From Pseudomonas sp. NCCP-436 (GTDB lineage: Bacteria; Pseudomonadota; Gammaproteobacteria; Pseudomonadales; Pseudomonadaceae): a stretch of DNA of 64,000 nt. The stretch lies in the NCBI RefSeq assembly GCF_019656335.1, contig NZ_BPLZ01000008.1, positions 109,385 to 173,384 of the forward strand, in the 5' to 3' direction. Shown piece by piece: positions 44,643 through 54,120 of the stretch. The translations under genes and the position numbers were made by a program. The notes beneath the pieces were generated by a model, which did not search any database, was not told where the DNA came from, and was given only the letters and a program-made list of their open reading frames with translations. Numbering within the stretch: position 1 is the first letter of the stretch; each line of letters starts with the position of its first letter.

Positions 44643-45878
44643 TCAGGCAGCATTGAGGAACGCGAAGATCGGGCCGACCGACATCGCGCCCATGTACCAA
44701 GTGAGGGCGCAGACAATGGCGCCCAGTGCCAGCAGCCAGCGCGGATAGTGATAGCCATCCATCAGGTCCGCACGGCGCCAGCCCACATAGATGAATATGG
44801 TCAGGCCGATAGGCAGGATCAGCCCATTGAAACCACCGGCAAAAACTAATAGCGCAGCGGGCGGGGTGCCCAGAAGAAGGTATGTCAGCAGTGACAGCGA
44901 GATAAAAACCACAGTGGCCAGGTTACGACCACGTTCGCTGATCGACGGCCGGAATACGGTGAGGAAAGACATCGAAGTGTAGGCTGCTCCGATTACGCTG
45001 GTGATGCCGGCAGCCCAGAGGATGAGACCAAATGCACGCAGTCCGAACTGGCCTGCCGCAGCCTGAAATGCCTGCGCAGCCGGGTTGGCTCCATGGCCGG
45101 AAGTATCGATGGCAACGCCGCTGGCGACCACGCCGAGAATGGCCAGGAACAATATGTAGCGCATTACTCCAGTGACGATAATGCCGTTGAGAGCAGCCTT
45201 GGAAACCGACTCGATGTGTTCTACGCCAACTGTGCCGCGATCCAGCAGACGGTGCGCACCGGCATAGGTGATATAGCCGCCGACAGTGCCGCCAACGATA
45301 GTGGTAATGGTGGCGAAGTTGACCTCGTCCGGCCACACCGTTTGGCGCAGGGCCTCAGCCACCGGAGGGTTGGAAGCAAAGGCGACGAAAAGGGTCAGGG
45401 CAATCATCAGTATGCCCAGTACGATCATGATGCGATCTACGGCGATACCGGCTCGGTGTGACAGGAAAATGCCGATCGCCACCAATGCGCTGAGAGCGCC
45501 GCCCCACTTGGCATTCAGCCCGGCCAGAGCGTTAAGGCCAAGACCGGATCCGGCGATATTGCCGATGTTGAATACCAACCCGCCGAAGATCACCAGTACT
45601 GCCAGCAGATAGCCGCTTCCGGGGATCGCCGCGTTGGCAACATCCGATGCACGCATGCGGGTAAGGGTGACAATTCGCCACACATTCAGTTGCACGACGA
45701 AATCTATGAGGATCGAGGCGAGGATTCCGAAGGCGAAGGCTGCCCCCATGGTTGCGGTAAAAGTCGCAGTTTGAGTGATGAAGCCGGGACCGATGGCAGA
45801 TGTAGCCATCAGAAATATGGCAGCTAGCAGGGAGGAGCGACGTGAGCGTGCGAAGTCGCTGGGCGTCTGGGATTGCAT
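44643..45878 (-). CDS. NRAMP-related transporter (YcsG type) lacking the metal-binding motif
   Basis: 411 residues, about 11 membrane helices, good AGGAG before the ATG. The overall pattern is NRAMP/APC-like, but helix 1 has [10 protein letters not shown] (GPGF at 30-33) where metal transporters have DPGN, and helix 6 has [15 protein letters not shown] (196-210) in place of the MPHN region. It should therefore not move Mn or Fe like MntH. The position in a 5-oxoproline cluster, like YcsG in Bacillus, suggests an organic substrate; that is inference. First gene of the minus-strand operon. Confidence 0.85.
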   Translation of the reverse strand: MQSQTPSDFARSRRSSLLAAIFLMATSAIGPGFITQTATFTATMGAAFAFGILASILIDFVVQLNVWRIVTLTRMRASDVANAAIPGSGYLLAVLVIFGGLVFNIGNIAGSGLGLNALAGLNAKWGGALSALVAIGIFLSHRAGIAVDRIMIVLGILMIALTLFVAFASNPPVAEALRQTVWPDEVNFATITTIVGGTVGGYITYAGAHRLLDRGTVGVEHIESVSKAALNGIIVTGVMRYILFLAILGVVASGVAIDTSGHGANPAAQAFQAAAGQFGLRAFGLILWAAGITSVIGAAYTSMSFLTVFRPSISERGRNLATVVFISLSLLTYLLLGTPPAALLVFAGGFNGLILPIGLTIFIYVGWRRADLMDGYHYPRWLLALGAIVCALTWYMGAMSVGPIFAFLNAA

Positions 45879-45972
45879 AGGGCACTCCTGAAAGGTGGGC
45901 GGGTTCTTTTTTTACGCAAGCACTGTGCCATGTAATTCAATCTAGGTATTTTTGTCGGGCTTAGACAGTTAA

Positions 45973-46035
45973 ATTGTTCAACAATAAATATAATATCGAT
46001 GGGGTATTTGCACTATTTTGTTACCTTAATACCCA
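45973..46035. promoter_or_regulatory. AT-rich divergent control region with palindromes, candidate GntR operator
   Basis: ATTGTTCAACAAT (45973-45985) is a perfect 13-bp palindrome of the type bound by FadR/VanR-like GntR proteins. A second inverted repeat pairs TGGGGTATT (46000-46008) with AATACCCA (46028-46035). The 281 bases between the transporter and regulator genes are much more AT-rich than the surroundings and contain no gene. Confidence 0.6.
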
Positions 46036-46159
46036 TGGATGTTTCATTCTGGTGCGACAGGTTACGCTTGCGGCTTGCCTGAGTGGTTACTCTGGTAGAC
46101 CATCTGTCGGCATTAATGGGCCCGCTCCAACAAGCGGCACCACGCTAACGGATTGATAC

Positions 46160-46822
46160 ATGACGAAGACTGCTGCAGATAATCCCCGCACTCTGGGCGA
46201 AACCGTCACAGCCGAGATCCGCCGAAAACTGGTTGACGGGGAGCTAGTGCCTGGGCAGCGCTTGTCCGAGGCTGCGTTGAGCGAAAGCCTGAATATTTCA
46301 CGCAATACCCTGCGTGAAGCCTTTCGCGTGCTAACCCAGGAGGGGCTGCTCAAGCATGAGCCCAATCGAGGAGTGTTCGTGTCTGTGCCCGACATGGCCT
46401 CGATCATTGACATCTACCGAGTACGCCGCTTCATAGAGTGTCAGGCGCTTGCCCAGGCCTATCCCAAGCATCCGGCGGTTAAGCGCATGGCCAGTGCTAT
46501 GGCGAGTGCCAGGCAGTGTCGGGAAGCCAGCGACTGGAGTGGGGTGGGTACAGCCAACATGGCGTTTCATGCGGCAATCGTTGAGCTGGCTGACAGCGAG
46601 CGCCTCAATACCTTTTATGCGCAGCTGTCTGCAGAGTTGCGTCTGGCGTTTGGGCTGCTTAACGATGCCGAGTTTCTGCATTCGCCCTATATAGATCTGA
46701 ACGCCAATATCCTCGAACTGCTTGAAGCCGGCCGGCCGGATGAGGCCTCGCGGGCGCTGGATGCCTACCTCGTGCAGTCGGAACGAACCGTACTGGCTGC
46801 CTATGCCCGGCGCCTGCGCTGA
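46160..46822 (+). CDS. GntR family regulator, FadR subfamily (FCD domain)
   Basis: 220 residues. Winged helix-turn-helix about 10-75 (LSEAALSESLNISRNTLREAFRVLTQEGLLKHEPNRGVFV) and an all-helical FCD ligand domain about 80-215. Divergent from the transporter-pxp-carboxylase operon, so it is the likely local regulator, in contrast to the IclR-type KipR of Bacillus. The effector is unknown; 5-oxoproline or a related acid is a guess. Confidence 0.88.
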   Translation: MTKTAADNPRTLGETVTAEIRRKLVDGELVPGQRLSEAALSESLNISRNTLREAFRVLTQEGLLKHEPNRGVFVSVPDMASIIDIYRVRRFIECQALAQAYPKHPAVKRMASAMASARQCREASDWSGVGTANMAFHAAIVELADSERLNTFYAQLSAELRLAFGLLNDAEFLHSPYIDLNANILELLEAGRPDEASRALDAYLVQSERTVLAAYARRLR

Positions 46823-46846
46823 TGGCTTGCTTTGCAGGGTTCATGG

Positions 46847-46875
46847 TTGCGTGCTGCCAGCAGCTGGGCTACTGT
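46847..46875 (+). promoter_or_regulatory. Predicted sigma-70 promoter of the trpG leader
   Basis: TTGCGT (46847-46852), 17 bases, TACTGT (46870-46875), matching the layout ahead of trpE. It begins 25 bases after the GntR gene ends and would start the leader transcript near 46882. Confidence 0.5.
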
Positions 46876-46902
46876 GGCAGCATCGTAACGAGAGACTTTC
46901 CC

Positions 46903-46971
46903 GTGACTTTCAGCAGCACCCTCCTGATGCGTGTCCTCAAGGCCCTGGCTCGTTGGCGCTGGCGCGCCTGA
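46903..46971 (+). CDS. trpL: trp leader peptide upstream of trpGDC
   Basis: 22-codon frame from GTG 46903, with GAGAG eight bases upstream. The internal ATG at 46927 has no Shine-Dalgarno site and would give MRVLKALARWRWRA. The Trp-Arg-Trp end matches the peptide before trpE. The 155 bases before trpG contain GACCGG / CCGGTC (46982-46998), a short hairpin that could be part of the attenuator, but I cannot fold the alternatives by eye. Confidence 0.8.
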   Translation: MTFSSTLLMRVLKALARWRWRA

Positions 46972-47126
46972 TCCTTCTCCAGACCGGTTTCGCCGGTCAA
47001 TCCTCGTTTGTCCGCTATCAGATCTTCACGCCGGCGCGCCCGCAGAGCACTTCAGTTTGTGCAGCCATAGGTGTCACGAAGACTGGGGCCCAGAGACCAA
47101 GGCAGTTCTGCAAGAGGTGATGCGAC

Positions 47127-47723
47127 ATGCTGCTGATGATCGATAACTATGATTCTTTTACCTACAACGTGGTGCAGTACTTGGGTGAGCTGGGTGCAGA
47201 TGTCCATGTGATCCGCAACGACGAGTTGAGCATCGCCGAGATCGAGGCACTCAAGCCTGAGCGTATTGTTGTATCTCCCGGTCCCTGTACGCCAAGTGAG
47301 GCAGGGATATCCATCGAGGCGATCCTGCACTTTGCCGGCAAGCTGCCGATCCTCGGCGTCTGCCTTGGTCACCAGAGCATTGGTCAGGCCTATGGCGGTG
47401 AGGTAGTGCGCGCCCGTCAAGTAATGCACGGTAAGACCAGCCCGGTATTTCATGAGGATAAAGGCGTGTTCGCCGGCCTCAACAATCCGCTCACAGTGAC
47501 CCGCTATCATTCTCTTGTTGTCAGGCGCGAAAGTCTGCCGGACTGTCTTGAGATCACCGCCTGGACCCAGCACGAAGATGGCTCGGTCGACGAGATCATG
47601 GGCCTGCGGCACAAAACCCTGAACATCGAGGGCGTGCAGTTCCACCCCGAATCCATTCTGACCGAGCAGGGGCATGAGCTTTTCGCCAACTTCCTCAAGC
47701 AGACTGGAGGCGTGCGCCCATGA
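47127..47723 (+). CDS. trpG: Anthranilate synthase component II (glutamine amidotransferase)
   Basis: Supplies ammonia from glutamine to TrpE. 198 residues, class I amidotransferase: [16 protein letters not shown] at the start, oxyanion and nucleophile loop [11 protein letters not shown], and catalytic HPESI near the end. In many bacteria this subunit also serves p-aminobenzoate synthesis. Start overlaps none; stop overlaps trpD by ATGA. Confidence 0.96.
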   Translation: MLLMIDNYDSFTYNVVQYLGELGADVHVIRNDELSIAEIEALKPERIVVSPGPCTPSEAGISIEAILHFAGKLPILGVCLGHQSIGQAYGGEVVRARQVMHGKTSPVFHEDKGVFAGLNNPLTVTRYHSLVVRRESLPDCLEITAWTQHEDGSVDEIMGLRHKTLNIEGVQFHPESILTEQGHELFANFLKQTGGVRP

Positions 47724-48766
47724 ACATAAAGGAAGCTCTCAACCGGATCGTCGCCCAGCTCGACCTGACTACCGAGGAAATGCAAGCCGTCATGCGTGAA
47801 ATCATGACCGGCCAGTGTACCGATGCGCAGATCGGTGCTTTCCTCATGGGCATGCGCATGAAGAGCGAGACCATCGACGAGATCGTTGGCGCTGCCAGTG
47901 TTATGCGCGAGTTAGCCGCCCCGGTACGCATCGAGGCCGAACGCCTGGTTGATACTTGCGGTACTGGCGGCGATGGCATGAATATCTTCAACGTCTCCAC
48001 CGCCGCGGCCTTCGTCGTTGCTGCAGCTGGCGGCAAGGTAGCCAAGCACGGCAACCGTGCCGTATCCGGCAAGAGTGGCAGCGCCGACCTGCTGGAAGCT
48101 GCCGGGGTTTATCTGGGACTTGAGCCTGCGCAGGTGGCGCGCTGCGTGGAGTGCGTGGGTGTCGGCTTCATGTTCGCTCCATCCCATCACGGTGCGATGA
48201 AGCACGCCATTGGCCCGCGTCGCGAGCTGGGGCTGAGAACCATCTTCAACATGCTTGGACCTATGACCAATCCTGCCGGTGCCCGTCACCAGGTAATTGG
48301 CGTGTTCAGTCAGGCGCTCTGTCGGCCCATGGCTGAGGTGCTGCAGCGCCTGGGTAGCAGGCACGTGCTGGTGGTGCATGCGCAGGATGGTCTCGACGAG
48401 ATTAGCCTGGCGGCACCGACCTACGTTGCCGAGCTCAAGGATGGCCAGGTTCGCGAGTACCATATCCAGCCTGAGGAGTTCGGCATTAAGAGCCAGAGTC
48501 TGATCGGCCTTACCGTTGAGGGTGCCACCGACTCGCTGGCACTGATCCGTGATGCCTTGGGTCGGCGTCAGACCGAGAGCGGCCAGAAGGCAGCGGATAT
48601 GATCGTGCTTAACGCTGGGGCGGCTCTCTACGCTGCCGACGAGGTCATGAGCCTGAAGCAGGGGGTAGAGCTGGCGCACGATGCGTTGCACTCCGGCTTG
48701 GCCTGGGAGAAGCTGCAGGAGCTGGTGTCCTTTACCGCAGTGTTCAGACAGGAGAATGAAGGGTGA
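47720..48766 (+). CDS. trpD: Anthranilate phosphoribosyltransferase
   Basis: Joins anthranilate to PRPP. 348 residues with [17 protein letters not shown] (PRPP loop), [19 protein letters not shown] and [13 protein letters not shown]. Its stop overlaps the GTG of trpC by four bases, so trpG, trpD and trpC form a fully coupled operon. Confidence 0.97.
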   Translation: MNIKEALNRIVAQLDLTTEEMQAVMREIMTGQCTDAQIGAFLMGMRMKSETIDEIVGAASVMRELAAPVRIEAERLVDTCGTGGDGMNIFNVSTAAAFVVAAAGGKVAKHGNRAVSGKSGSADLLEAAGVYLGLEPAQVARCVECVGVGFMFAPSHHGAMKHAIGPRRELGLRTIFNMLGPMTNPAGARHQVIGVFSQALCRPMAEVLQRLGSRHVLVVHAQDGLDEISLAAPTYVAELKDGQVREYHIQPEEFGIKSQSLIGLTVEGATDSLALIRDALGRRQTESGQKAADMIVLNAGAALYAADEVMSLKQGVELAHDALHSGLAWEKLQELVSFTAVFRQENEG

Positions 48767-49563
48767 GCGTGCCGACCGTTCTGGAGAAAATTCTGGCCCG
48801 CAAGGCCGAGGAGGTAGCGGCAAGGCGGGCGGTCATCACGCTTGACGAACTTGAGCGTCAGGCTCGCCAGGCCGATCCGGTGCGCGGATTTGCTCGTGCC
48901 TTGACCGAGCGCGCACAGCAGAAGCGAGCAGCCGTGATTGCCGAGATCAAGAAGGCTTCACCGAGCAAGGGGGTTATCCGTGAGTACTTCGTGCCGGCCG
49001 AGATCGCCCAGAGCTATGAGGCTGGCGGTGCGGCCTGTCTCTCGGTATTGACCGACGTCGACTTCTTTCAGGGTGCCGATCTTTACCTGCAGCAGGCGCG
49101 TGCCGCTTGCAGCCTGCCGGTGATCCGCAAGGACTTCATGATCGACCCATACCAGATCGTCGAGGCTCGGGCACTGGGGGCCGACTGTGTACTGCTGATC
49201 GTCGCCGCGCTGGACGACGCTCGTATGCTGGAGCTGGCGCAGGTGGCTCGGGAGCAGGGGCTTGACGTACTGGTTGAGGTGCATGACGGCAATGAGCTGG
49301 AGCGAGCGCTGACGCAGCTTGATACGCCGTTGCTGGGCATCAACAACCGCAATCTGCACACTTTCGAGGTCAGTCTGGATACCACCCTGGATCTGTTGCC
49401 GCGGATTCCTCGGGATCGCCTGGTGGTCACCGAAAGCGGCATTCTGAATCGGGCCGACGTCGAACTGATGCAGATCAATGAGGTATTCACCTTCCTTGTG
49501 GGGGAGGCTTTCATGCGTGCCGAGGATCCGGGTAGCGAGCTTGCCCGACTGTTCTTTCCCTGA
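48763..49563 (+). CDS. trpC: Indole-3-glycerol phosphate synthase
   Basis: Cyclises CdRP to indole-3-glycerol phosphate. 266 residues, monofunctional (no fused TrpF domain), as usual in Pseudomonas. TIM-barrel motifs: [35 protein letters not shown] and TESGIL. GTG start overlapping trpD. Followed by a strong bidirectional terminator. Confidence 0.97.
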   Translation: MSVPTVLEKILARKAEEVAARRAVITLDELERQARQADPVRGFARALTERAQQKRAAVIAEIKKASPSKGVIREYFVPAEIAQSYEAGGAACLSVLTDVDFFQGADLYLQQARAACSLPVIRKDFMIDPYQIVEARALGADCVLLIVAALDDARMLELAQVAREQGLDVLVEVHDGNELERALTQLDTPLLGINNRNLHTFEVSLDTTLDLLPRIPRDRLVVTESGILNRADVELMQINEVFTFLVGEAFMRAEDPGSELARLFFP

Positions 49564-49564
49564 T

Positions 49565-49608
49565 CCTGAATGAACAAAGCCGGCTGATGCCGGCTTTGTT
49601 CATTCAGG
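49565..49608. terminator. Bidirectional terminator between trpC and vfr
   Basis: TGAATGAACAAAGCCGGC (49567-49584) pairs perfectly with GCCGGCTTTGTTCATTCA (49589-49606) around TGAT, with further pairing outside. It serves two convergent genes. Confidence 0.9.
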
Positions 49609-49615
49609 GGACGAG

Positions 49616-50260
49616 TTAGCGGGTGCCAAATACCACCATGGTCTTGCCCTTGACGTGTACCAGGCCCTGCTCTTCCAGTGACTTGAGTACGCGACCGACC
49701 ATTTCCCGCGAGCAACCGACAATCCGGCCGATTTCCTGGCGGGTGATCTTGATCTGCATGCCGTCCGGGTGCGTCATGGCGTCTGGCTGTTTGCACAGAT
49801 CCAGCAGCGTGCGGGCCACCCGTCCGGTTACGTCGAGGAAGGCCAGGTCGCCCACTTTGCGCGTGGTGTTGCGCAGGCGCTCGGCCATCTGGCTGCCCAG
49901 TGCGAAGAGAATGTCCGGATCCTGCTGAGTCAGTTCGCGGAACTTGGCGTAGCTGATCTCTGCGACCTCGCACTCTGTCTTGGCGCGCACCCAGGCGCTG
50001 CGTTCCTTTTCCGCGCCCTCTTTCTCGAACAGCCCCATCTCGCCGAAGAAATCCCCGGAGTTGAGATAGGCGATGATCATTTCGCGACCATCATCGTCTT
50101 CGATCAGGATGGTGACCGAGCCCTTGACGATGAAGAAGAGCGTTTCACAGCGGTCACCCGCATAGATGATGGTGCTCTTTGCCGTGTAGCGTCGGCGGTG
50201 GCAGTGAGCGAGCAGTTTGTCGAGATTCTTGATTTTTGGTGTAAGGGTAATAGCAACCAT
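49616..50260 (-). CDS. vfr: cAMP-dependent global regulator Vfr (CRP family)
   Basis: 214 residues. Cyclic-nucleotide-binding domain about 15-125 ([23 protein letters not shown] with the cAMP phosphate-binding Glu/Arg), dimerisation helix, and C-terminal helix-turn-helix [27 protein letters not shown] (about 165-192). Vfr controls virulence, type IV pili and quorum sensing in P. aeruginosa. The 233 bases to the next gene (50261-50493) must hold its promoter and that of the OsmC gene; I see no clear CRP site in it. Confidence 0.96.
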   Translation of the reverse strand: MVAITLTPKIKNLDKLLAHCHRRRYTAKSTIIYAGDRCETLFFIVKGSVTILIEDDDGREMIIAYLNSGDFFGEMGLFEKEGAEKERSAWVRAKTECEVAEISYAKFRELTQQDPDILFALGSQMAERLRNTTRKVGDLAFLDVTGRVARTLLDLCKQPDAMTHPDGMQIKITRQEIGRIVGCSREMVGRVLKSLEEQGLVHVKGKTMVVFGTR

Positions 50261-50493
50261 GCCCGAGTCCCGGAAAATAAATGGAAGGCCTTTGTCCCGC
50301 AGGCAAGTTCTTATTGGTTATCCGTACCAGTGTGCCAGCATTCTGGCTCCAGCTTAATAATTCGTCCGTTATCAGGACGTGTTTTGCGACCTGGATAACA
50401 TACGTATAGGAACCATAGCGCAAAAGCCGGTCGGCGGAAGGTTTACTGCTTGTGGTAATCTGCCGCACATTTCCACCTTGGGAGCCTGGATTG

Positions 50494-50916
50494 ATGAAAG
50501 CGCGCGTACAGTGGGCCGGTGAAGCCCTGTTCCTTGGTGAATCCGGCAGTGGCCATGCTGTGGTGATGGACGGCCCGCCCGAGGCCGGTGGCCGTAATCT
50601 CGGTATTCGTCCGATGGAGATGGTGCTGATCGGCCTGGGGGGCTGCAGCAACTTCGACGTGGTCAGCATCCTGCGCAAGGGACGGCAACCGGTGGAGAGC
50701 TGTGAGGTATTCCTGGATGCTGAACGCGCCTCCGAAGAGCCCAAGGTATTCACCAAAATCCACCTGCACTTCGTGGTCAAGGGGCGCGGCCTGAAGGAAG
50801 CTCAGGTCAAACGGGCGGTGGATTTGTCGGCCGAGAAGTACTGCTCGGCTTCGATCATGCTGGGCCGTGCAGGCGTTGAGATCAGTCACGATTACGAAAT
50901 CGTTGAACTGGGCTGA
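50494..50916 (+). CDS. OsmC/Ohr family protein (YhfA type)
   Basis: 140 residues from ATG 50494 (GGAG nine bases upstream). OsmC fold with the two family cysteines, C51 in LGGCSNFDVV and C117 in EKYCSAS, which in relatives reduce organic peroxides. It is divergent from vfr, as in P. aeruginosa (PA0653). There speD follows; here the gene is followed at once by a terminator and coq7. Confidence 0.88.
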   Translation: MKARVQWAGEALFLGESGSGHAVVMDGPPEAGGRNLGIRPMEMVLIGLGGCSNFDVVSILRKGRQPVESCEVFLDAERASEEPKVFTKIHLHFVVKGRGLKEAQVKRAVDLSAEKYCSASIMLGRAGVEISHDYEIVELG

Positions 50917-50927
50917 ATCGCCATATG

Positions 50928-50966
50928 GAAAAGAACAAGGGCGCCGATGGCGCCCTTGTTCTTTTC
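50928..50966. terminator. Bidirectional terminator between the OsmC gene and coq7
   Basis: GAAAAGAACAAGGGCGCC (50928-50945) and GGCGCCCTTGTTCTTTTC (50949-50966) form a perfect 18-bp stem with a 3-base loop; the A and T runs at the ends make it work both ways. Confidence 0.93.
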
Positions 50967-51612
50967 AGATGCGGTAGGTGCTCTTGGTCATGACCTTCGA
51001 TAGCAGGGTCATGCCGAACTTGACAGGTGCCGGGAAGCGCAGGCCACCGGCGGCCAGAGCGCTGTCGGCATGCTGCTCTTCGTCGATGCGCATCTGTTGG
51101 AGAATGGCGCGGGACTTGGCGTCGTGTTCGGGGATCTGCTGCAGATGCTCGTCGAGGTGTTTGCACACCTGATCCTCGGTGGCTGCGACGAAGCCCAGAC
51201 TGACTCGGTCGCTGACCAGCCCGGCGATCGCGCCGACGCCGAAAGAGAGGCCGTAGAACAGCGGATTGAGCACGCTGGGGTGGCTGCCGAGTTCACGGAT
51301 GCGTTGCTCGCACCAGGCCAGGTGGTCGATTTCCTCGTCGGCTGCCTGTTCCATGGCGCTGCGCACTTCCGGTAACTTGGCGGTCAGTGCCTGGCCCTGA
51401 TACAGCGCCTGGGCGCAGACCTCGCCGGTGTGGTTGATACGCATCAGTCCGGCAATGTGACGGCTTTCCTCGGTGCTGAGTTCGGCCTCGGGCAGCACGA
51501 CGGCCGGCGACGGGCGGCCCGAGGCTCCACTGAACGGCAGCAGCGTGCGCAGGGCAGCATCGGCCTGAAGTAGCAGGCGGTCGATGGGGGAGTAGTGGCG
51601 TTCGCTGGTCAT
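50965..51612 (-). CDS. coq7: 2-polyprenyl-3-methyl-6-methoxy-1,4-benzoquinone monooxygenase Coq7
   Basis: Di-iron hydroxylase of ubiquinone synthesis, replacing UbiF in Pseudomonas. 215 residues. Iron ligands occur in [27 protein letters not shown] and the C-terminal DEEQHADSA. Membrane-associated through [21 protein letters not shown]. Divergent from the AAA+ ATPase gene with about 208 bases between. Confidence 0.95.
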   Translation of the reverse strand: MTSERHYSPIDRLLLQADAALRTLLPFSGASGRPSPAVVLPEAELSTEESRHIAGLMRINHTGEVCAQALYQGQALTAKLPEVRSAMEQAADEEIDHLAWCEQRIRELGSHPSVLNPLFYGLSFGVGAIAGLVSDRVSLGFVAATEDQVCKHLDEHLQQIPEHDAKSRAILQQMRIDEEQHADSALAAGGLRFPAPVKFGMTLLSKVMTKSTYRI

Positions 51613-51820
51613 GGGGCCTCCGGAACAGACAATGGTGCAGTTTACTGCATGCCGCCGGTGCGCGGCGAAGGTTGCGCCGAATGGACGCAGATTAATAAAA
51701 AGTGAAGGACGACCAGCGCATGTCTGCCGACCAAGCCATCATTGTTGGCCGCGTAGGCGTGCGGGGAGGGGGGCAGTCCAGCGCAGTGAATTGCCTGCCT
51801 GTTTGCACAAGGAGCAATGT

Positions 51821-53302
51821 TTGAAGAACGATATTCACGATCTGGGCCTGGTGCTGGACTCGAAGGTCAAGCTGGTAGTGATCGAGTCCTGGGATGAGAT
51901 GCGGGTGCTGGAGACCCTGACCAGTCTGGCGATCCGTCGTGGCGTCGGGCTGCATACCTGGTCGATCACCGGGGGCCTGCAGCGCCCTGGCTTTGCCGGC
52001 GGCACGAGCATCGATACGGCGACACAGGCGCCGGAAGACGCTTTGCGGCTGGTCAGGGCGGATACACAACCCAATCTCTACGCCATGTGCGACCTGCACC
52101 CTTTCCTTTCGGACAATCCGAAGCTGGTGCGTCTGCTCAAGGAAGTAGCGATGCAACAGGAGACCTACCGGCCAACGCTGATCCTGGTATCCCATGCCTT
52201 GCGTCTGCCGCCCGAGGTACAGCGCCACTCGGCGCGTTTCCAGCTGTCTCTGCCATCGGAGGACGAACTGCTGGCCATAGTGCGGGAGGAGGCTACGCGC
52301 TGGAGTGAGCGCAATCGTGGAGCAAGGGTTCGTACCGATAACCGCACTCTGCAGCAGGTGGTGAAGAACCTGCGTGGGCTGAGTCATGTTGAGGCGCGGA
52401 CACTGGCCCGCAACCTGATTGTCGACGATGGGGCGATCACCCAGGAAGACCTGCCTGAGCTGAACCGAATCAAGTTCCGTCTGCTCGACCTCGATGGAGT
52501 GCTCAGTTTCGAGTACGACACGGCACGCTTTGCCGATGTGGGTGGATTGGTGAATCTCAAGCGCTGGCTGGGCGAGCGGCAGGCGGCCTTTATGTCCGGC
52601 AGCGGGCCTGACCCTCTGCGCGGGGTGATGCTGGTCGGGGTACAGGGTGGTGGCAAGAGCCTGGCGGCCAAGGCGGTTGCCGGCCTTTGGGGGCTACCGC
52701 TGCTGCGTCTGGACTTTGCTTGCCTGTACAACAAGTTCTTCGGTGAAACCGAGCGCAACCTGCGCGAAGCATTGCGTTTGGCTGAGCAAATGGCGCCCTG
52801 TGTGCTGTGGATGGACGAGGTGGAGAAAGGCCTGGCCACCGGTGACCACGATGGTGGTGTCAGTCAGAGGGTGCTGGGGACGCTGTTGACCTGGATGGCC
52901 GAGCGCAAGTCGCCGGTATTCGTGGTCGCTACCGCCAATGCCATCGATCGTCTGCCTCCGGAGCTGGTGCGCAAGGGACGTTTTGACGAGCTGTTCTTTG
53001 TCGATTTGCCCAATAGCCAGGTACGTGCCGAGATCTTTCGTATTCATCTGCAGCGGCGCGAGCTGGATCCAGCCGGATTCGATCTGGTTGAGCTGGCGCT
53101 GGCCAGTGAAGGCTTTTCCGGAGCGGAAATCGAGCAGGCGGTGGTCAGTGCCCTTTACGCTGGACAGGCCCGGCAGCAGGCTGCCAGTCAGGCGCTGGTG
53201 TTGGAGGCGATTCGCAATACCGCGCCGTTGTCAGTGGTGATGGGCGAGAGGCTGGCGGCTCTGCGGCAATGGGCTGACGGACGGACCGTGAAGGCCGGCT
53301 GA
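51821..53302 (+). CDS. AAA+ ATPase (Ycf46-like)
   Basis: 493 residues from a TTG at 51821, chosen because AAGGAG lies six bases before it; the nearby ATG at 51817 is out of frame. N-terminal half (about 1-215) resembles the Ycf46 N-domain. AAA+ module about 235-480: Walker [14 protein letters not shown], Walker [11 protein letters not shown], arginine-finger region [17 protein letters not shown] and a C-terminal lid [18 protein letters not shown]. Similar genes occur in cyanobacteria, chloroplast genomes and pseudomonads; function is poorly known, with links to carbon uptake in cyanobacteria. Confidence 0.88.
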   Translation: MKNDIHDLGLVLDSKVKLVVIESWDEMRVLETLTSLAIRRGVGLHTWSITGGLQRPGFAGGTSIDTATQAPEDALRLVRADTQPNLYAMCDLHPFLSDNPKLVRLLKEVAMQQETYRPTLILVSHALRLPPEVQRHSARFQLSLPSEDELLAIVREEATRWSERNRGARVRTDNRTLQQVVKNLRGLSHVEARTLARNLIVDDGAITQEDLPELNRIKFRLLDLDGVLSFEYDTARFADVGGLVNLKRWLGERQAAFMSGSGPDPLRGVMLVGVQGGGKSLAAKAVAGLWGLPLLRLDFACLYNKFFGETERNLREALRLAEQMAPCVLWMDEVEKGLATGDHDGGVSQRVLGTLLTWMAERKSPVFVVATANAIDRLPPELVRKGRFDELFFVDLPNSQVRAEIFRIHLQRRELDPAGFDLVELALASEGFSGAEIEQAVVSALYAGQARQQAASQALVLEAIRNTAPLSVVMGERLAALRQWADGRTVKAG

Positions 53303-53308
53303 GGTCGT

Positions 53309-54097
53309 TCAGAGTCCGCCATAGGTGCGCGTTAACCGGCCGCTGAGCCAGCGCACCAGCCAGCGTGGTGTAAAGCGTGGCAGAAACGTCAGCAGTCGAT
53401 TACGCCAGCCGGGGATGATGATCGCGCGGTTTTTCGCCAGCCCCTTCAAAGCGATCAGCGCTACCTCCTCAGCCTTCATCAGCAGCGGGCTGTTTTCCAG
53501 ACGCGAGATGTCCATTTGCGCGTCGCGGAAGAACGCGCTACGAGTCGGCCCCGGACAGAGGGTGCAGACATGTACGCCGAGGGGGCGCAATTCTTCCCGC
53601 AAACCTTCGGAAAAGTGCAGCACATAGGCCTTGCTGGCGTAGTAGCTACTCATCCAAGGGCCGGGCTGGAAAGCGGCCAGAGAGGCCAGGTTGAGGATCT
53701 GACCGCCCCCCCGCTGTGCCATGTGCTGGCCCAGTGCGTGGCACAAACGGGTCAGGGCCAGTACATTGACCTCCAGTTGCCGTTGCTCGCGCCCCCAGTC
53801 CTGTTGCAGAAAAGCACCTGCACAGCCGAGACCGGCGTTGTTGACCAGCAGATCGATACTCCAGGGGCCGTGCTCTAGTTCATGCAGCAGGCCGGAGAGT
53901 TGCAGCGGCTCGCTGAGATCGCAGATACGAAACAGCACCTTGATACCGAAGCGCTGTGTCAGCTCGCTGGCAATGCTGTCTAGCGCCTCTCGCCGGCGTG
54001 CTACCAGGATCAGGTTGTGTCCCTGGCGGGCGAGAGCCTCGGCGATGGCCAGGCCGATGCCGCTGGAGGCTCCGGTTATCAGAGCGTAACCGCTCAA
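53309..54097 (-). CDS. Short-chain dehydrogenase/reductase
   Basis: 262 residues. NAD(P) motif TGASSGIG at 8-15, NNAG at about 86-89, catalytic S139, Y152 and K156 (YYASK). The C-terminal part has a hydrophobic stretch and basic residues (NRLLTFLPRFTPRWLVRWLSG), typical of the DltE/YqjQ-like branch with a membrane-associated tail. Substrate unknown. Convergent with the ATPase gene, seven bases apart. Confidence 0.88.
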   Translation of the reverse strand: MSGYALITGASSGIGLAIAEALARQGHNLILVARRREALDSIASELTQRFGIKVLFRICDLSEPLQLSGLLHELEHGPWSIDLLVNNAGLGCAGAFLQQDWGREQRQLEVNVLALTRLCHALGQHMAQRGGGQILNLASLAAFQPGPWMSSYYASKAYVLHFSEGLREELRPLGVHVCTLCPGPTRSAFFRDAQMDISRLENSPLLMKAEEVALIALKGLAKNRAIIIPGWRNRLLTFLPRFTPRWLVRWLSGRLTRTYGGL

Positions 54098-54120
54098 GGC
54101 TATTTCTCCTGAAACTGCTG

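Noticed and set aside
45974..46156. 60-codon frame upstream of the GntR gene
   Set aside because: Lies in an AT-rich control region with palindromes, has no ribosome binding site, and its composition is unlike its neighbours' proteins.
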